Under the pieces are notes generated by a model. That model had not been told where the DNA came from. It saw only the letters and a list, made by a program, of their open reading frames with translations, and ran no database searches. DNA of 32,369 nt, from assembly GCA_024276575.1 (NCBI GenBank), contig JAJRWY010000162.1, positions 1 through 32,369 of the forward strand, in the 5' to 3' direction. This document shows, in pieces, positions 1 to 8,485 of the stretch. The position numbers and the translations under genes are program-made. The DNA is from Candidatus Binatota bacterium. GTDB taxonomy: Bacteria > Desulfobacterota > Binatia > UBA1149 > CAITLU01. Each line of letters starts with the position of its first letter. The first letter of the stretch is position 1.

Positions 1-88
1 CCTGCGGGCCTCATCGCTGCGCTTGGGCCGATCTCACGGGCGCTTGCGACTCTCGCGACGAGGTTTCATGAATAATGCGGGTTAATAA
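1..88 (+). repeat. Right part of dispersed TIR repeat (copy R1)
   Basis: Bases 1-49 match 29837-29885 at about 43 of 49 positions by eye. Bases 50-88 form the right terminal arm, ending in TTTCATGAATAATGCGGGTT and then AA. The reverse complement of that arm resembles the left arm at 29717-29760. The left half lies outside the window. The copy ends about 11 bases before the first gene. It looks like a non-coding MITE-like or palindromic intergenic element. Confidence 0.6.
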
Positions 89-99
89 AGACCACCCGC

Positions 100-1995
100 A
101 TGCGCTATCATGCCCCAATGGGCGAAAACACCGCCGAGGGGGCTGCCGGGCCGGGTTGCGCAGAATCTGTAGTGATGCCGGGACTGACGTATCGTCGTAC
201 ACGCCGGTTTTTTCTTAGTTGTTTGGGCCTGCTTTACCTCACGGCGTTCTCTTCACTGTGGGTGCAAGTGCAGGGGCTTTACGGCAGCTCGGGTATCTTG
301 CCGATCGCCGGGCACTTACAGGCTCTGGCCTCGCGCTTCGGCGCTGCCGCGCTACGCGCCTATCCTTCTTTGTTCTGGTTATGGTCCGGCGATTGGGCCC
401 TGACCCTTGCCTGCGCCTGCGGTGTGCTGCTGTCTCTGCTTCTCCTCTTCGGTTACGCTCGGCGCGCAGCCTGCGTGGGCTTGTGGTTGCTCTACCTGTC
501 CTTTGTCACCGTCGGTCAAGTGTTTCTCGATTATCAATGGGATGCGCTGTTGCTGGAAATGGGTTTCGTGGCGGTCTTCTTTGCTCCAGGCGGTTGGGGG
601 CGTGAGGATAGCGGTCGCGTGCCCCGTGTGTTCCTGTGGTTGCTACGCTTGCTTCTGCTGCGCGTGCTGTTGTCGATCGGTCTGGGACAGGTGATGAGCG
701 TGGATCCGGCCTGGACCGACTTGAGCGTACTCGATTACCTTTTTTCCACCCAGCCTTTGCCCGGCTGGGTGGGCTGGTATGCTCGGCTGTTGCCGGGTTG
801 GCTTAGCGAGACGGCTCTTACCGCTACCGTGGCGACACAGATAGTAGTCACGCTCTTCGTTTTCGGACCGCGTGTAACCCGCCTCATTGCCTGGTTTTGC
901 ATCGTGGCCTGCCAGATTCTCATTCTTGGCTTCGGCAACCTAGCCTTCTTCGGCCCGGCGGTTCTTACCCTGTCGGTAACCTTGCTGGATGATCGCGCCG
1001 TGGATTATCTGAGCGGCCGGCGGCGCCGTCGCCGCTGGGCGGCACTGGTCTCGCAATGGTGGGAGCGGCGGGGGCAGGTAACGGAGGGAGGCGATGACGA
1101 TCCTGAGGCCGCGGACGGCTCGCGAGATTCCAGTGATGCAGGCGGTGACGATGGCGGGCAAGGCGGCGAGGAGTCGGGCCAACCGGCGTCTTCGACTTAC
1201 GCCGATGATGTCCGTGCCAAGCGGGGCAAGGAGATTTTGTGGGAGCCTCGTTGGGTGGAGAACCCCGAGCCGCGACTGGAGCCCCAGATAATACAGATGC
1301 TTGAGGGTGATGACGCAGACGGAGACGGCGATGAGGAGCGGGAATTCGACGACGAGCGTGAAGATGGGGCGTCTGCAGTCTGGACTGTGGGCAACATAGC
1401 AGCAGGCCTGCTGGCAGCAGTGCTGATCAGCAACGGACTGACGCAATCGCTGTCACGGCTCGGATACCGAAGCATGCCGGCACCATTGCTGGGGCTCGTC
1501 GAGTTGTCGCGTCCCTTTCATCTGACTTCAGGTTACGGTTTGTTCACGACGGTGCTAAAACGCCGTCGTGAGATCATTCTCGAGGGCAGCGCGGACGGGA
1601 AGACCTGGAAAGCCTACATGTTTGCTTATAAACCCGGCGATACCGGGCGTGCTCCGGTTTTCGTGCAACCGCACCAGCCACGTATAGATTGGCAAATGTG
1701 GGTCGCGGCGACTGCCGATTATCGAAGCCAGCATTGGCTGAGTGCGCTACAGCGGCGTTTACTCGAGGCTTCCCCGGCGGTGCTTTCACTTTTCGCCCAA
1801 GATCCGTTCAACGGACGCCGGCCACGCATGGTGCGTGCGGTGCTTTACGACTATCGCTTCAGCAGCCTTGAGGAATACAAGGCGGACGGGCAGTGGTGGA
1901 AGCGCCGACAGATCGGAGCATATTCGCCGGCGCTGTACCTGCCCCCGGGAGCCGGGCAGGCCGAGACGCCGCCGGGCTCGGATGGGGTTGAGTAG
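100..1995 (+). CDS. Lipase maturation factor (LMF1)-like membrane protein
   Basis: The 631-residue protein resembles bacterial members of the lipase maturation factor family, whose animal relative LMF1 helps secreted lipases fold in the ER. The role of bacterial members is not established. Residues 30-50 begin the family pattern (aromatic/basic lead, LGLLYLTAFSSLW, then GSSGILP), followed by many hydrophobic membrane segments to about residue 310. Residues 325-425 are a strongly acidic Asp/Glu/Gly-rich stretch that looks inserted. The C-terminal soluble part carries LSRPFHLTSGYGLF and QDPFNGRRPRMVRAVLYDY, both typical of the family. The start is uncertain: ATGs at 100, 118 and 175 are all in frame and none has a clear Shine-Dalgarno. 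The ATG at 175 lies closest to the conserved N-terminus. The gene follows a repeat copy and appears monocistronic. Confidence 0.8.
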   Translation: MRYHAPMGENTAEGAAGPGCAESVVMPGLTYRRTRRFFLSCLGLLYLTAFSSLWVQVQGLYGSSGILPIAGHLQALASRFGAAALRAYPSLFWLWSGDWALTLACACGVLLSLLLLFGYARRAACVGLWLLYLSFVTVGQVFLDYQWDALLLEMGFVAVFFAPGGWGREDSGRVPRVFLWLLRLLLLRVLLSIGLGQVMSVDPAWTDLSVLDYLFSTQPLPGWVGWYARLLPGWLSETALTATVATQIVVTLFVFGPRVTRLIAWFCIVACQILILGFGNLAFFGPAVLTLSVTLLDDRAVDYLSGRRRRRRWAALVSQWWERRGQVTEGGDDDPEAADGSRDSSDAGGDDGGQGGEESGQPASSTYADDVRAKRGKEILWEPRWVENPEPRLEPQIIQMLEGDDADGDGDEEREFDDEREDGASAVWTVGNIAAGLLAAVLISNGLTQSLSRLGYRSMPAPLLGLVELSRPFHLTSGYGLFTTVLKRRREIILEGSADGKTWKAYMFAYKPGDTGRAPVFVQPHQPRIDWQMWVAATADYRSQHWLSALQRRLLEASPAVLSLFAQDPFNGRRPRMVRAVLYDYRFSSLEEYKADGQWWKRRQIGAYSPALYLPPGAGQAETPPGSDGVE

Positions 1996-2286
1996 GCGGT
2001 CTTTTGCAAGGCAGTAGGGAGGCGCAAGGAGCTGCACGGATCGCGGGCGGGCTTGCCCTTTTTACGAATAATGCAGTTTACTGTGATCGCCGGTGTTTCC
2101 GAGGTCTCCTTAGCTTGCTTGCGAAACGGTTGTAGCGTTGAGTTGCGCCACGATTGGTCGCTGCGGACGTTCACTGCTATCAAAATCGGCTGCCGTTGTG
2201 AGGCGGCGGTTTCATTGAGAAGGCCGGCGAATAACGGGCGGCACGCACGACACCCACATTATGCACGTCAAACCCAGGAGAACCCC

Positions 2287-2937
2287 ATGGATCTTGCCAG
2301 CGTAGACGAACTACTTACCACCACCCGTAGCGTCCGTAAGCGGCTCGACTTCGACCGCCCTGTCGATGCCGAGTTGATAAAAGAGTGCCTGGAAATCGCG
2401 ATTCAGGCCCCGACCGGGTCGAACCAGCAGGGCTGGTCTTTTCTAGTGGTTTCCGACGAGGAGAAAAAGCGCAAGATCGCCGAACTCTACCGCCGTGGCG
2501 CAGAGCTTTATATACAGATGCCGCAACCGGAACGGCCGAGTGAAGATCTACGCACTCAGCAGCGACCGCGTGTAACCGAGTCGTCGATATATCTGCTTGA
2601 GAATATGCATCGTGCGCCTTACTACGTGATCTTTTGCATAGAAGGCCGTGTGGAAGAACTGCCGCAGTTCGTGCAGGCATCTACCTACGGTTCTATCCTG
2701 CCGGCTGCCTGGTCTTTCATGCTCGCGGCGCGGGCCAGAGGGTTGGGCAGCGCCTGGACCACGATTCATCTGTTCTACGAAAAAGAGGCCGCCGGAATCC
2801 TCGGCATACCTGACAACATTACTCAGGCGGTGTTGATGCCGGTCGCATATTTCACGGGCGAGACTTTCAAGCCGGCTAAACGCATTCCGCTCCATCAAGT
2901 CACTCACTGGGACACCTGGGGCAACAAGAAGAGCTGA
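2287..2937 (+). CDS. Nitroreductase family FMN oxidoreductase
   Basis: A 216-residue flavoprotein of the nitroreductase superfamily, which uses FMN and NAD(P)H to reduce nitro compounds, quinones or enones in the cytoplasm. The physiological substrate cannot be read from sequence. TTRSVRKRLDFDRPV near the N-terminus and APTGSNQQGW at about residue 42 supply FMN-phosphate contacts. RGLGSAWTTIH at about residue 150 is the family's second cofactor segment. The open frame extends upstream to 2053, but ATG 2287 is clearly the start: AGGAG at 2276-2280 sits six bases before it and the family homology begins there. Length is normal. The 291-base gap from the upstream gene suggests its own promoter. 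Confidence 0.88.
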   Translation: MDLASVDELLTTTRSVRKRLDFDRPVDAELIKECLEIAIQAPTGSNQQGWSFLVVSDEEKKRKIAELYRRGAELYIQMPQPERPSEDLRTQQRPRVTESSIYLLENMHRAPYYVIFCIEGRVEELPQFVQASTYGSILPAAWSFMLAARARGLGSAWTTIHLFYEKEAAGILGIPDNITQAVLMPVAYFTGETFKPAKRIPLHQVTHWDTWGNKKS

Positions 2938-3188
2938 AGCGATTGCCGGCGACGTCTGGTGTAGGGCCCCTTGTCGGTTGACACCAAGATTTCGATGTGA
3001 GGGGCGACCTTGTCTCAGAGATATCGCGACATCGGGTTGCCCTTCGGAAAAGCCACGGGATCGTCGGCGCCGGCGCGGATCTGCGCTTCGGCCTGTTTTG
3101 CCGGCATTGACATTTGCTGGTCTCGGCGGTTCCCCTCGGCTTGACGGCGGGCTAAGCTTTAACGGGATCTGGATTCCCGTATCCGATT
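2938..3188. other. Intergenic region without a recognised gene
   Basis: No credible coding sequence is seen. A TTGACA sits at 3107-3112, but no convincing -10 follows at the right distance. A 6-bp hairpin (ACGGGA, 7-base loop, TCCCGT) lies at 3162-3180 without a T-tract. The region presumably holds the promoter of the transporter gene. Confidence 0.35.
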
Positions 3189-4622
3189 TTGCTTCAAGTC
3201 TGCGCTTCGTTGCGGGAGGGCACTGCGGCGGGTTCTAGCTTCTCGATACGATGTGCAGCCTCGGCAGTGGCCGTAGCGGTGGTAGCGGTGCTGGCTTCAT
3301 TAACAACTTGGATCGAGGCGCTCGGCGTATACCGTGACCGCCGTATCGTTTGGATAGGATTGCTGGGTTTTTCCAGTGGCATTCCCCTCGCGCTTACTTT
3401 CTCGACCCTTACCTTTTGGCTCTTCGAATCCGGCATCAGCAAGAGCGCGATCGGTCTTTTCGCCTCGGTCGCGACACCCTACACGCTCAAGTTTTTGTGG
3501 GCGCCGCTGATCGATCGTCTGCGCCTGCCCCTGCTTTGCCCGGCTTTGGGCCGTCGTCGTGGTTGGCTGTTGTTCACGCAGGTGGCTTTGATGCTGTCGC
3601 TACTCGGCCTTGGCGCAACCCATCCCGAAAGCAATGCGTGGATGACGGCCCTATTTGCGGTGTTGACGGCGTTCTGGTCGGCCAGCCAGGACATTGTCGT
3701 TGATGCTTACCGCGTTGAAATTCTCGATACCGAGCAATATGCCGCAGGGTCGGCGGCCTATGTGCTCGGATACCGCGTGGCCATGCTGGTGTCCGGCGCC
3801 GGTGCCTTATTCATGGCCACGGTGTTGGGCTGGTTCGAAGTCTACGCGGTGATGGCCGCGTTGGTGCTCGTCGGTGTCTTCACGACTTTGGCTTCGGCAG
3901 AACCCGCGGGCGTTGAAGATGCCGAGGGCGCGCAAGTCGACGCTGAGATTCGCGAGTATCTGGCAGCCCGGCCACAGTTGCAGGGCCGGCGAGCCGCCGC
4001 TGCCGCGTGGATTTATGCTGCCGTGGTGTGTCCTTTCGCCGATTTCATGCAGCGGCCCGGTTGGCTTGCGATTCTGGCTTTTGTGATGCTCTACAAGTTC
4101 GGCGACGCCCTGGCCGGAGTAATGACCAATCCCTTCTTGCTCGAGCTTGATTTCACCAAGACCGAGATCGCAACGGTGGTAAAGACCTACGGGTTCTTTG
4201 CGACTATCGCCGGGTCGCTGCTCGGCGGAGCGATGATGAAAGCCTTGGGCATGGTCCGCAGTTTATGGATTTGCGGATTGTTCCAGATGTTTTCGAATCT
4301 GATGTTTGCGGTGCAAGCCGGCGCTGGACACAGCAATGCGATGTTGGTCGCGACTATCGGTATCGAGAACTTGGCCAGCGGTATGGGCACTACCGCCTTT
4401 GTCGCTTATCTGAGCAGTCTGTGTTCGGTTTCCTACACGGCTACCCAGTATGCTTTGCTGAGTTCGGTGATGTCGGCGGCGCGAACTTGGCTGTCGTCTT
4501 CCGGGGGCTGGCTGGCCGAGAATATGAGTTGGGTGGCTTTCTTCATTCTTACCACCGGCGCGGCGGTTCCCGGCTTGCTACTGCTGGCTTGGATCACGCG
4601 CAAACTCCCACTCGAAAGCTAG
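3189..4622 (+). CDS. AmpG-like MFS permease
   Basis: A major-facilitator permease resembling AmpG, the inner-membrane importer of anhydro-muropeptides for peptidoglycan recycling. The core starts at about residue 50 with WIGLLGFSSGIPLALTF, then ESGISKSAIGLFASVATPYTLKFLWAPLIDR, and LGRRRGW before the next helix. This order and spacing are typical of AmpG/PAT-family permeases. About 12 hydrophobic segments run to the C-terminus. ATG 3189 gives 477 residues with an atypical leader. Family starts usually lie nearer residue 45, so GTG codons at 3267, 3279 or 3288 are plausible alternatives. No Shine-Dalgarno decides between them. The substrate could differ, since many distant AmpG-like permeases are uncharacterised. 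Confidence 0.75.
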   Translation: MLQVCASLREGTAAGSSFSIRCAASAVAVAVVAVLASLTTWIEALGVYRDRRIVWIGLLGFSSGIPLALTFSTLTFWLFESGISKSAIGLFASVATPYTLKFLWAPLIDRLRLPLLCPALGRRRGWLLFTQVALMLSLLGLGATHPESNAWMTALFAVLTAFWSASQDIVVDAYRVEILDTEQYAAGSAAYVLGYRVAMLVSGAGALFMATVLGWFEVYAVMAALVLVGVFTTLASAEPAGVEDAEGAQVDAEIREYLAARPQLQGRRAAAAAWIYAAVVCPFADFMQRPGWLAILAFVMLYKFGDALAGVMTNPFLLELDFTKTEIATVVKTYGFFATIAGSLLGGAMMKALGMVRSLWICGLFQMFSNLMFAVQAGAGHSNAMLVATIGIENLASGMGTTAFVAYLSSLCSVSYTATQYALLSSVMSAARTWLSSSGGWLAENMSWVAFFILTTGAAVPGLLLLAWITRKLPLES

Positions 4623-4644
4623 ATGGCCTTTGTTGTTGACGGCC

Positions 4645-4783
4645 AGCCTGCATTATCAATGAGACCTCGTTGCGAGAGTGGTAAGCATCCGTGAAGCCGC
4701 GAGTCAGTGCGGCGAGCGAATGAACACGGGCTCATTGCTGGCGATTGAGGCTCGTAGCAGAGGTTCCATGAATAATGTGGGTG
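4645..4783. repeat. Dispersed TIR repeat (copy R3), both ends present
   Basis: The left arm (4645-4679, containing GCATTATCAATGAGACCTCG) and right arm (4747-4783, containing AGAGGTTCCATGAATAATG) are imperfect inverted repeats of each other over about 35 bases. They match the arms of other copies at 1-88, 6021-6058 and 29717-29760. The roughly 67-base core has no open frame worth calling. It sits just after the AmpG-like gene and occupies about half of the 309-base gap to 4932. The rest of the gap shows nothing further. Confidence 0.6.
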
Positions 4784-4931
4784 AGACCGTACGGATAATG
4801 CAGGTCAGGAGTCCGCTGGACCTTGGCCGTAAGCACCTGTTCCCATTGAGAACGCAGCTCTCGCACCGGAAACTGCACCACCATGGTTTCAAGTGGATAC
4901 GGCGATCGAAGCTAGCTGGTCAGGTAGGTTT

Positions 4932-5615
4932 CTAGTTGGTGGTTGGGTGGGAGAACAAAGAGGAAACGAAGAAGCCCTCGTTTCCGAAAGCCTTGTCGCA
5001 GATCTCTTTGGTTAGTACCGCGCCCTGCTCTGTCATGACGATCGCCGTCTTGTGCTTGAAGTCCACTTCGACACTGCGCACTCCCTTGATGCTCAGCAAG
5101 GCTTTTCTGACCTTGGGCGGGCAACTCTCGGCACAGGTCATGCCCTCGATGACGATAACGTGGCGCATGGCCGGAGCCTTTGCGTGATACGCGGAGCCGC
5201 TCGATGCGGAAGCCGGAGCCGGCGAGCCTTGCGCGGCTGCGGAATTGGCGGAGTTGGATTTATCTGAGGTATTCGCAATGGCCGGGCTCGCCGAAGCTTC
5301 GGTCTTCCGGTCCGCCGCTGCGCTAGCGGCGTGAGGGACGGCCGAAGATGGGCCGCGTGAAGCGCCCCCGTTCGGCCCGTGGGTGGCTGCACCCTGCCCG
5401 GCCAGACCGGCAGCATTGGCTGGGGAATTCGGCGTTACAGCAGATTCAGCAATGAGGGGTTCTGTAGCGGGTGCAGGCGAGCTTGCCGTGGAATTCAAGC
5501 CCGATGGGAGATGTGGGCCCATCGTTTCGCCGCCGGCTGTTTGTGCGGTAGAACCCAGCGGAATCGTGCATACGATCAAGGTGGCCAGCAAGGGGCTCAG
5601 GGTGAAATGTTTCAT
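4932..5615 (-). CDS. Exported HMA-domain (heavy-metal-binding) protein
   Basis: A 227-residue protein with a signal peptide (residues 1 to about 24, hydrophobic LLATLIVCTIPLG), a long Ala/Ser/Pro/Gly-rich low-complexity spacer (about 28-148), and one C-terminal heavy-metal-associated domain (about 151-217). The metal loop reads GMTCAESCPPKV. Cys161 and Cys165 are separated by three residues rather than the usual two (CxxC). The domain otherwise has the expected beta-alpha-beta pattern, with KGVRSVEVDF and a late GFFV. Copper or another soft metal is the family expectation; the spacing makes selectivity uncertain. The ATG at 5615 has only a weak purine-rich leader. Repeat copies flank it on both sides and no metal transporter is adjacent. 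Confidence 0.75.
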   Translation of the reverse strand: MKHFTLSPLLATLIVCTIPLGSTAQTAGGETMGPHLPSGLNSTASSPAPATEPLIAESAVTPNSPANAAGLAGQGAATHGPNGGASRGPSSAVPHAASAAADRKTEASASPAIANTSDKSNSANSAAAQGSPAPASASSGSAYHAKAPAMRHVIVIEGMTCAESCPPKVRKALLSIKGVRSVEVDFKHKTAIVMTEQGAVLTKEICDKAFGNEGFFVSSLFSHPTTN

Positions 5616-5636
5616 ACTCGGTTCTCAGATTGATTG

Positions 5637-5857
5637 TCTATGAAGAGTTCCACGGTGACCGCCAGGCACGCGTCAACCCAGGGCGACAGCGGCTCGCCGG
5701 CAAGCTCGCGGCTCTCACTCTTCGATCCTCGACGTTCCGGCGTATTGTAACTACAAACTAAACTACCAACTACGCCTGCGGGAATTATCGCTGCGCTCGC
5801 CATGAGCTGGCCGACGCTAGCTAGCCCCGCGACGAACTTCCATGAGAAATTCAAGCT
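5637..5857. repeat. Dispersed TIR repeat (copy R4, CTAG-ended subfamily)
   Basis: The left end reads CTATGAAGAGTTCCACGG and the right end, 5826-5857, reads CGAACTTCCATGAGAAATTC followed by AAGCTAG. The core segment GGGAATTATCGCTGCGCTCG resembles the core of the copy between menH and menB (TTATCGCTGCGCTCG) and, more weakly, of the copies at 1 and 29837. It lies just upstream of the HMA gene and may carry or displace its promoter. Confidence 0.5.
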
Positions 5858-5925
5858 AGGCTCCCGGCTTCGAGGAATCAAGTTCTTAGCCGCCTATTTC
5901 GTTCGAGCCATGGCAATATCTGCCG

Positions 5926-6058
5926 TCGTCTCGTGACGAGGTTTCAGGAACGACGCAGGTCCCCCCGTCTTTGCGCACATTGTTCACGGATCTCTTCCCG
6001 CGCCTCGTTCACGTGCCCTTGAGGCTCGTAGCAGAGGTTTCATGAATAATTCGGGTTA
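5926..6058. repeat. Two right-end arms of the dispersed repeat (copy R5)
   Basis: Bases 5931-5960 (GTGACGAGGTTTCAGGAACG) and 6021-6058 (GTAGCAGAGGTTTCATGAAT, then AATTCGGGTTAG) both match the right terminal arm. The second is nearly identical to the arm at 4747-4783. No convincing left arm accompanies either. This is probably one degenerate copy nested in, or next to, another. Confidence 0.45.
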
Positions 6059-6124
6059 GTGTCGTAGCAGCAAGCATTAGAGCCTTCGTGAATGGTTCCC
6101 TTGGGTCTGCGACGGCAGGCCTGC

Positions 6125-6997
6125 TCATCGGCAGTTTCCTCCGAGGAATTCGATCAGCAACTCACTGACCCGCTGCTGGCTCTCGGTTTGCACCCAGTGG
6201 CCCACGTCGTCGATCAATTCGACACGCAGATCGTCTATCCAAGACTCCAGTCCCCGGGTGAGGCTGATATTCAGGTAGTGGTCCTTCTTTCCCCATATGA
6301 GCAGTGTCGGGGCGCTTATGTGCTCGATGCGGCGTAACTCACTGCGAAACGCAGGGCGTGTGAGCGCACGGTAGTAGTTGATTGCCGCTTGCAAAGCACC
6401 GGGCTGTCCGGCGGCTTCCTTGTACAGCGCCAACTCCGCTGGACCGAAGGCTGAAGAAGCTGTTGCGGGGGTTGAGAAAGCCCTTGCGATGAAGTTGTAA
6501 TTGCCTGCGCTGAGCATTAGCTCGGGAAGGCGGGGGAGCTGAAAAAACACTGCGTACCACTACTGAATCCATTGCTTGGTGCTGAAGCGGTCGCGTAGGT
6601 AGGCGCCGGGATGGGGTGCATTCAATACCACGAGGCGGTCGAATAGTTCGGGCCGCCGCATGGCTGCGTACCAGGCAACGATGCCACCCCAATCGTGACC
6701 GACCAGATGGGCCCGTCTGTTTCCGCAATAATCGACCAAGCCTGCGACGTCGGCGACGAGCTCGTCGATACCGTAGGCTGCGACTCCATGGGGTTTCTCG
6801 GAGAGGTTATAGCCGCGCATGTCGGGAGCCAGGGCGTGGAATCCCGCTTCCGCAAGGGCCGTGACGTGAAAGCGCCACGAGTACCAGAACTCGGGGAAGC
6901 CGTGCAGCAAGATCACGGGTTTACCGGAACCGGCTTCAGCTAGATGGAGGCGAATACCGTTGCTGACTACGTTGCTGTGTCGCGTTTGCGTTTCCAT
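6125..6997 (-). pseudogene. Epoxide-hydrolase-like alpha/beta hydrolase with in-frame amber stop
   Basis: One 290-codon frame encodes an epoxide hydrolase/haloalkane dehalogenase-like protein, interrupted only by TAG at 6560-6562 (codon 146). Before the stop are HGFPEFWYSW (oxyanion motif) and GHDWGG with nucleophile Asp102. After it, in the same frame, come WYAVFFQLPRLPEL (cap region), LLIWGKKDHYLN (acid) and VGHWVQTE (catalytic His). Family members often have Ser before the WY pair, so a single TCG-to-TAG change would explain the stop. The catalytic residues are intact, so the mutation is recent, or it is read through, or it is a sequence error. ATG 6997 fits the family start; the open frame continues upstream to 7183 without homology. 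A restart at the Met of MFFQLP is not expected to give a working enzyme. Confidence 0.8.
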
Positions 6998-7364
6998 GTT
7001 CGCTGCGGGTCTTCGCGCAGCCGCGTTTGCGATGCTCAGCCCAGCTTTCCTGAACAGTGCCGGCGCACCGTCTATGCATATGCAGGTTAAGGTCCACTTT
7101 GAGCTGATACAACACCGGGCTCGTGGCCCATACCAAACTCGACCGTCCCGTGACGATGAATCGCCCAGGGTGCGTGCCAGCATTCATCGCCGTCCCGTCC
7201 CGTGAGTGACGATTTGCATACGAATCTGTCGCGGAAGGCTACCGGTTCCACGATGCCGCCTCAGCATGCATCCCGACTTCTCATACCCGGTACAACAAGT
7301 GTCACCAACACAAGGGCATCGACTCGCGCTTGCAAGTTGAAACGAGACATAGACAGATGTCCTC
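6998..7364. other. Divergent intergenic region (hydrolase / aguA)
   Basis: This 367-base region separates two divergent genes and should hold both promoters. I see no reliable -35/-10 pair. A perfect 10-base palindrome, TGCATATGCA, lies at 7075-7084. An upstream extension of the hydrolase frame crosses it but shows no protein homology. No RNA gene is recognised. Confidence 0.35.
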
Positions 7365-8453
7365 ATGATCAGGGCGGAGCCTCTGCTGCGACTTCGCATG
7401 CCGGCTGAATGGGAAGCGCATAGCGCGGTGTGGCTGGCATGGCCTTTTGAAGAAGAACACTGGACGGGGGGGCTCGAGGCTGTCCGTGCGGAATTCACCG
7501 CCCTATGCCGGGTTATTGCAGGGGCCGAGAGGCTCGAAATATTGGTCCGCGACGCGTCCGCGGGCCGCGAAGTAGAGGCGGCTCTCGAGGGGCTCGACTT
7601 TCGTTGCCACTTGTCGCGTTATGCGGATATCTGGCTTCGCGATACGGGTCCGGTATTTTGCGCCAACCCCTCGGGAGACTCCGCTGCCGTGGCGTTCCGC
7701 TTTAACGGTTGGGGTGGGCGCTACTTGTTCGAAGACGACATCGGTGTGGCCGCGCGAGTGGCGGAACTAGCGGGTTGCCGGGTTTATCGAGTCGCTTTGT
7801 TTTGTGAGGGGGGAGCGCTGGAGACCGACGGTTGCGGCACCGCAATTAGCACTGCCTCCTGTTTGCTCAATGCCAACCGCAATCCGGGAGCCGGCCCCAA
7901 TGGCGTATTTGAGTGCCTTCGGAATGTGCTCGGTATCGAAAAGTTACTGTGGTTGCGGCGGGGCCTAGCCGGAGACCATACGGACGGACATGTGGATACC
8001 CTGGCGCGGTTTGTAGCTCCGGGACGGGTTCTGTGTATGCGTGCAGCAGGCACTGAGGATCCCAACCGCGAGGTGCTCGAGGAGATCGAATCGGATCTGC
8101 GCGGCATGCTCGATGCGCGTGGCCGTGAACTCGAAGTGTTGACGCTCCCTTCGCCGGGCGCGATCTGCGGCGCCGATGGGGAACTTCTTCCGGCCAGCTA
8201 CTTGAATTTCTATGTGGCCAATGACGCTGTGGCGGTACCGGCCTATGGTTCTGTCTATGACGAAGATGCCGCCGAAATGGTGGGGCGCTGTTTCCCGGGA
8301 CGGCGGGCAGTATCTTTGCCTGCGCGCGAGCTATTGAGCGGAGGCGGAGCCTTTCACTGCATTACCCAGCAACAGCCGGGGCTTTCGAACCGGAAGCCGG
8401 ACCCGGTGGTGGACCCGGGTGATGCCCTCCGTGGGTTGGGGCGCAGGGAGTAA
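7365..8453 (+). CDS. aguA: Agmatine deiminase
   Basis: Hydrolyses agmatine to N-carbamoylputrescine and ammonia, the first step of the arginine-decarboxylase route to putrescine (PPAD/agmatine deiminase family). Visible hallmarks are MPAEWEAHSAVWLAWP at the N-terminus, DIWLRDTGPVF, RFNGWGGRY, EGGALETDG, GDHTDGHVDTLARF, and the C-terminal GGGAFHCITQQQP with catalytic Cys332. Length (362) is normal. ATG 7365 is the longest start; ATG 7398 (residue 12) coincides with the family's usual N-terminus, and neither has a strong Shine-Dalgarno. The next gene, 32 bases downstream, encodes the following enzyme, so the two form an operon. The last residues after the motif are somewhat extended and unconserved. 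Confidence 0.93.
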   Translation: MIRAEPLLRLRMPAEWEAHSAVWLAWPFEEEHWTGGLEAVRAEFTALCRVIAGAERLEILVRDASAGREVEAALEGLDFRCHLSRYADIWLRDTGPVFCANPSGDSAAVAFRFNGWGGRYLFEDDIGVAARVAELAGCRVYRVALFCEGGALETDGCGTAISTASCLLNANRNPGAGPNGVFECLRNVLGIEKLLWLRRGLAGDHTDGHVDTLARFVAPGRVLCMRAAGTEDPNREVLEEIESDLRGMLDARGRELEVLTLPSPGAICGADGELLPASYLNFYVANDAVAVPAYGSVYDEDAAEMVGRCFPGRRAVSLPARELLSGGGAFHCITQQQPGLSNRKPDPVVDPGDALRGLGRRE

Positions 8454-8485
8454 GACATGAAACGCGAAACGGAGGGCATGATCCG

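Larger units (their letters stand above)
5616..6124. other. Gene-free region filled by repeat copies
   Basis: This 509-base stretch holds two or three degenerate members of the dispersed repeat family and no credible gene. The open frames that cross it have no recognisable protein content. Confidence 0.55.

Noticed and set aside
3107-3112. TTGACA as promoter of the AmpG-like gene
   Set aside because: No acceptable -10 hexamer lies 16-18 bases downstream.
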